Origin: Parus major
Lineage: Eukaryota > Chordata > Aves > Passeriformes > Paridae
NCBI RefSeq assembly: GCF_001522545.3
Contig: NC_031770.1
Coordinates: 7,529,321-7,593,320 of the forward strand
Length of the DNA stretch: 64,000 nt
Direction: 5' to 3'
Of this stretch, positions 62,442 through 64,000 are shown piece by piece. How positions within the stretch are numbered: the first letter of the stretch is position 1; every line of letters starts with the position of its first letter. Below the pieces are notes generated by a model, which was not told the origin of the DNA, did not search any database, and was given only the letters and a program-made list of their open reading frames with translations. The position numbers and the translations under genes were made by a program.

Positions 62442-64000
62442 GTAAGCCCCCCGCGCAGGGCCGGAGCGCTGCGGTGCCCTTCAGGCTGGGCTCAGGGCGG
62501 TGTCGTGCCGCGGGCGTGGGGCGGCTCTGCCCGCCGCTCACCTCAGGGAAGGGACGGTGCCCCGCTGTGCCCGCCTTCATCCCCGCTTCCCGAGGGGCTT
62601 GGGGGGATAGCGGCGCCAAGAGCCATTGCAAGTGCTGCTCGGCATTGGCCCAGCAGGGTGGTTATCTTGGACTGGAGGGAGAGAGCGGAGTTTCCCACAT
62701 GGTAACTCGGTGCCTTTTGACTTACTATGTAAACATCCTGCCATGGAGGAGCTCCCATCCTGCGGGGCTGGGGCTGCCGCCTGGGGCTCCCTCAGCGCGA
62801 GTGGAACGGATCGGAGCACCTGCGGGAAAAAGGGAAAAACCTCATCTCCATGGAGAAGCCCGCACACAATTTAAATAGAAGATTTCATTGGGGTTTTGAC
62901 ACTCAATTTTTGATGCTGGTGGATTTCTTAATATCCCTGTTATTCTCCTAGAGAACTAGCATGACCCCACGATAAGCAGTGAATCCTTTCCATTGATGAA
63001 TATAAGTTGGGAAACTTCAAGTGCCATTGGAGGTTGTTTTCGCTCCTGAGGTCCTAGGAAAGCACACATAGCCAGAGTGGCAGGTCCCCTCCCGGCTCCT
63101 ACCTCTGCTAGAAATCTCTCCCATTCAAAAATTCGACCCCTAAATATTTTAGGGTACCATAAGACCTGGGGTGAAAACGGGGAGAGGCTGATAGAGCGCC
63201 CTGGTCAATAGAGCTCCTGACAGAGTTGCTTGGAGGAGTGCGAAAGGAAAGCGGTCTGTGAGCGTTGCTGCTGCTTGTGTTTTTTCCTTTTCCTGGCAGT
63301 TATGCAATAACAGCCTGGTCCTACATCCAAGGAAATGAATGATAATAGCACCCTGAACTTGAATGAGTGAAATGGCTTTAAACCTCGATTTAAAAGTAAA
63401 AATTAAAAAAAGCATATCGAGTGAGACTCCCTCCCTTAGGTTGCCTCGTTTCAACTCCAGTGGGAGCTTGTTAGAGAAACGAGGACAAGATCATTGTTGC
63501 TGTGACCACAGCTAATTGCTGCTCTGATAAGATGCTTTTGTTTTAGGCTCACAGCCTTGTGGTGATAGCGACAGAAGTGGGCTGCTGATACATTTTGGAA
63601 AGGAGTCATTGTGGGGATTAGGTTTTGTTGTATGATATTTAGATACAGCTTTTTTTTGTCAACAGTTTTCCTCTTCTAGTCTCTTCGTGACTGTGCTCCC
63701 TTCCTCCTATCCTGGAGTTATCTGACTGATAAGGCCTTATGAGGATAGAAGGGTATGCTCTTGCATAGCCCAATTTCTTAGGACTTTTGCTAGGTGCTTT
63801 CAAATGATCCTGTGGTCCAAGTGGGGAGGAGACAGGGAGAGAGAGGATTTTGTAGGATGGAGAAATGCAGCTTCTGGGCTATTAGAATCCTCTCCCCTCT
63901 TCCATGGCTGTCCCCAGGATGCCTCAGCCCCCTTAGGAGACATACAGCTTCTTCATGGAGATCAGCCTTGTGAGGAGAGGGCTGCAGGGAAGTCCGTGGG
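62442..64000 (+). other. PCSK2: PCSK2 intron 1, 5' end (continues past the window)
   Basis: The intron begins with GTAAGC directly after the Lys59 codon. Its first ~150 bases are still GC- and CpG-rich, as expected for the downstream part of the island. They include a GC-box-like GGGGCGG at 62518-62524. From about 62850 on the sequence is ordinary AT-richer intron with no recognisable exon, repeat or RNA gene. No acceptor and exon matching the next propeptide segment is seen before the window ends, consistent with the long first intron of PCSK2 in other vertebrates. Confidence 0.85.

Larger units (their letters stand above)
61690..62600. promoter_or_regulatory. CpG island covering the PCSK2 promoter, exon 1 and start of intron 1
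   Basis: GC content and CpG density rise abruptly near 61690 and stay high to about 62600, against an AT-rich, CpG-depleted background on both sides. Edges are by eye. The island contains the exon-1 ATG at 62265, an inverted CCAAT box and a G-rich block with an EGR-like site. No good TATA box sits at a suitable place, so a TATA-less CpG-island promoter is inferred. The long open frames read in several phases here (for example 61795-62631 on the minus strand and 62012-62878 on the plus strand) are a by-product of GC-rich sequence with few stop codons. Confidence 0.85.

Noticed and set aside
62463..62485. RE1-like half-site (AGCGCTG) at the start of intron 1
   Set aside because: The second half does not match at canonical or non-canonical spacing.
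62265..62705. PCSK2 frame read through to 62705 as a 146-residue protein
   Set aside because: Similarity to PC2 stops exactly at the GTAAGC donor after residue 59. The rest is intron read-through.
61795..62878. Long overlapping frames in the CpG island (278 codons minus, 288 codons plus, and shorter ones)
   Set aside because: GC-rich sequence has few stop codons. Only the frame starting at 62265 shows known protein motifs and a splice donor at the right place.
1..64000. CR1 LINE fragments
   Set aside because: Expected in bird DNA, but I found neither the 8-bp 3' repeat (ATTCTATG type) nor recognisable CR1 coding sequence. Short diverged copies could still be missed by eye.
1..64000. Bacterial-type features, CRISPR arrays, tRNA or rRNA genes
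   Set aside because: Nothing resembling them was seen, and the window is vertebrate nuclear DNA.

Overview
This window is vertebrate nuclear DNA, most likely from a bird and probably a passerine or other neoavian. It is AT-rich and CpG-poor over about the first 61.6 kb. It has few interspersed repeats and shows no Alu, B1, L1 or other mammalian repeat. Its recognisable transposons are LTRs of avian endogenous-retrovirus type. Only one protein-coding segment can be supported: exon 1 of PCSK2 (prohormone convertase 2) at 62265-62441 on the + strand. It sits in a CpG island (about 61690-62600) and ends at a consensus splice donor. Intron 1 runs off the right edge. This is not a prokaryotic or phage window: there are no operons, CRISPR arrays, tRNAs or rRNAs.

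Layout. 1-27 kb is gene-free sequence with simple repeats, two small CpG-rich patches (12673-12696, 25487-25512) and a few homeodomain-motif-rich stretches that look like candidate conserved non-coding elements. 27-34 kb is the most transposon-rich part. It holds the 3' part of a degraded LTR (ending near 27630), a solo LTR interrupted by a 495-base run of N (28562-29195) and an intact solo LTR of the same family (33307-33961) with a perfect 5-bp target-site duplication. A palindrome and a hairpin lie at 32.2-32.3 kb. 34-61.6 kb is again gene-free. It holds a third LTR of ERVL type (43196-43777) containing a TTA microsatellite, a 22-bp palindrome centred on an SRF CArg-box motif (46485-46506), a possible minus-strand processed retrocopy ending in a 33-base A tract (52932-53242), a 56-bp tandem duplication (59342-59453) and a partial RE1-like motif (59275-59295). 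61.7-64 kb is the PCSK2 promoter, first exon and start of intron 1.

Interpretation. In mammals PCSK2 lies next to a large gene-poor interval (between OTOR and PCSK2 on human 20p12), and the roughly 61 kb here fits the same arrangement. Any function in the non-coding part is therefore most likely regulatory for PCSK2, which is expressed in neuroendocrine cells. I found no new multi-gene system. The points most worth checking are the assembly gap whose content can be predicted from the second LTR copy, the possible retrocopy, the CArG palindrome, the paired CAGGT palindrome and the promoter motif cluster.
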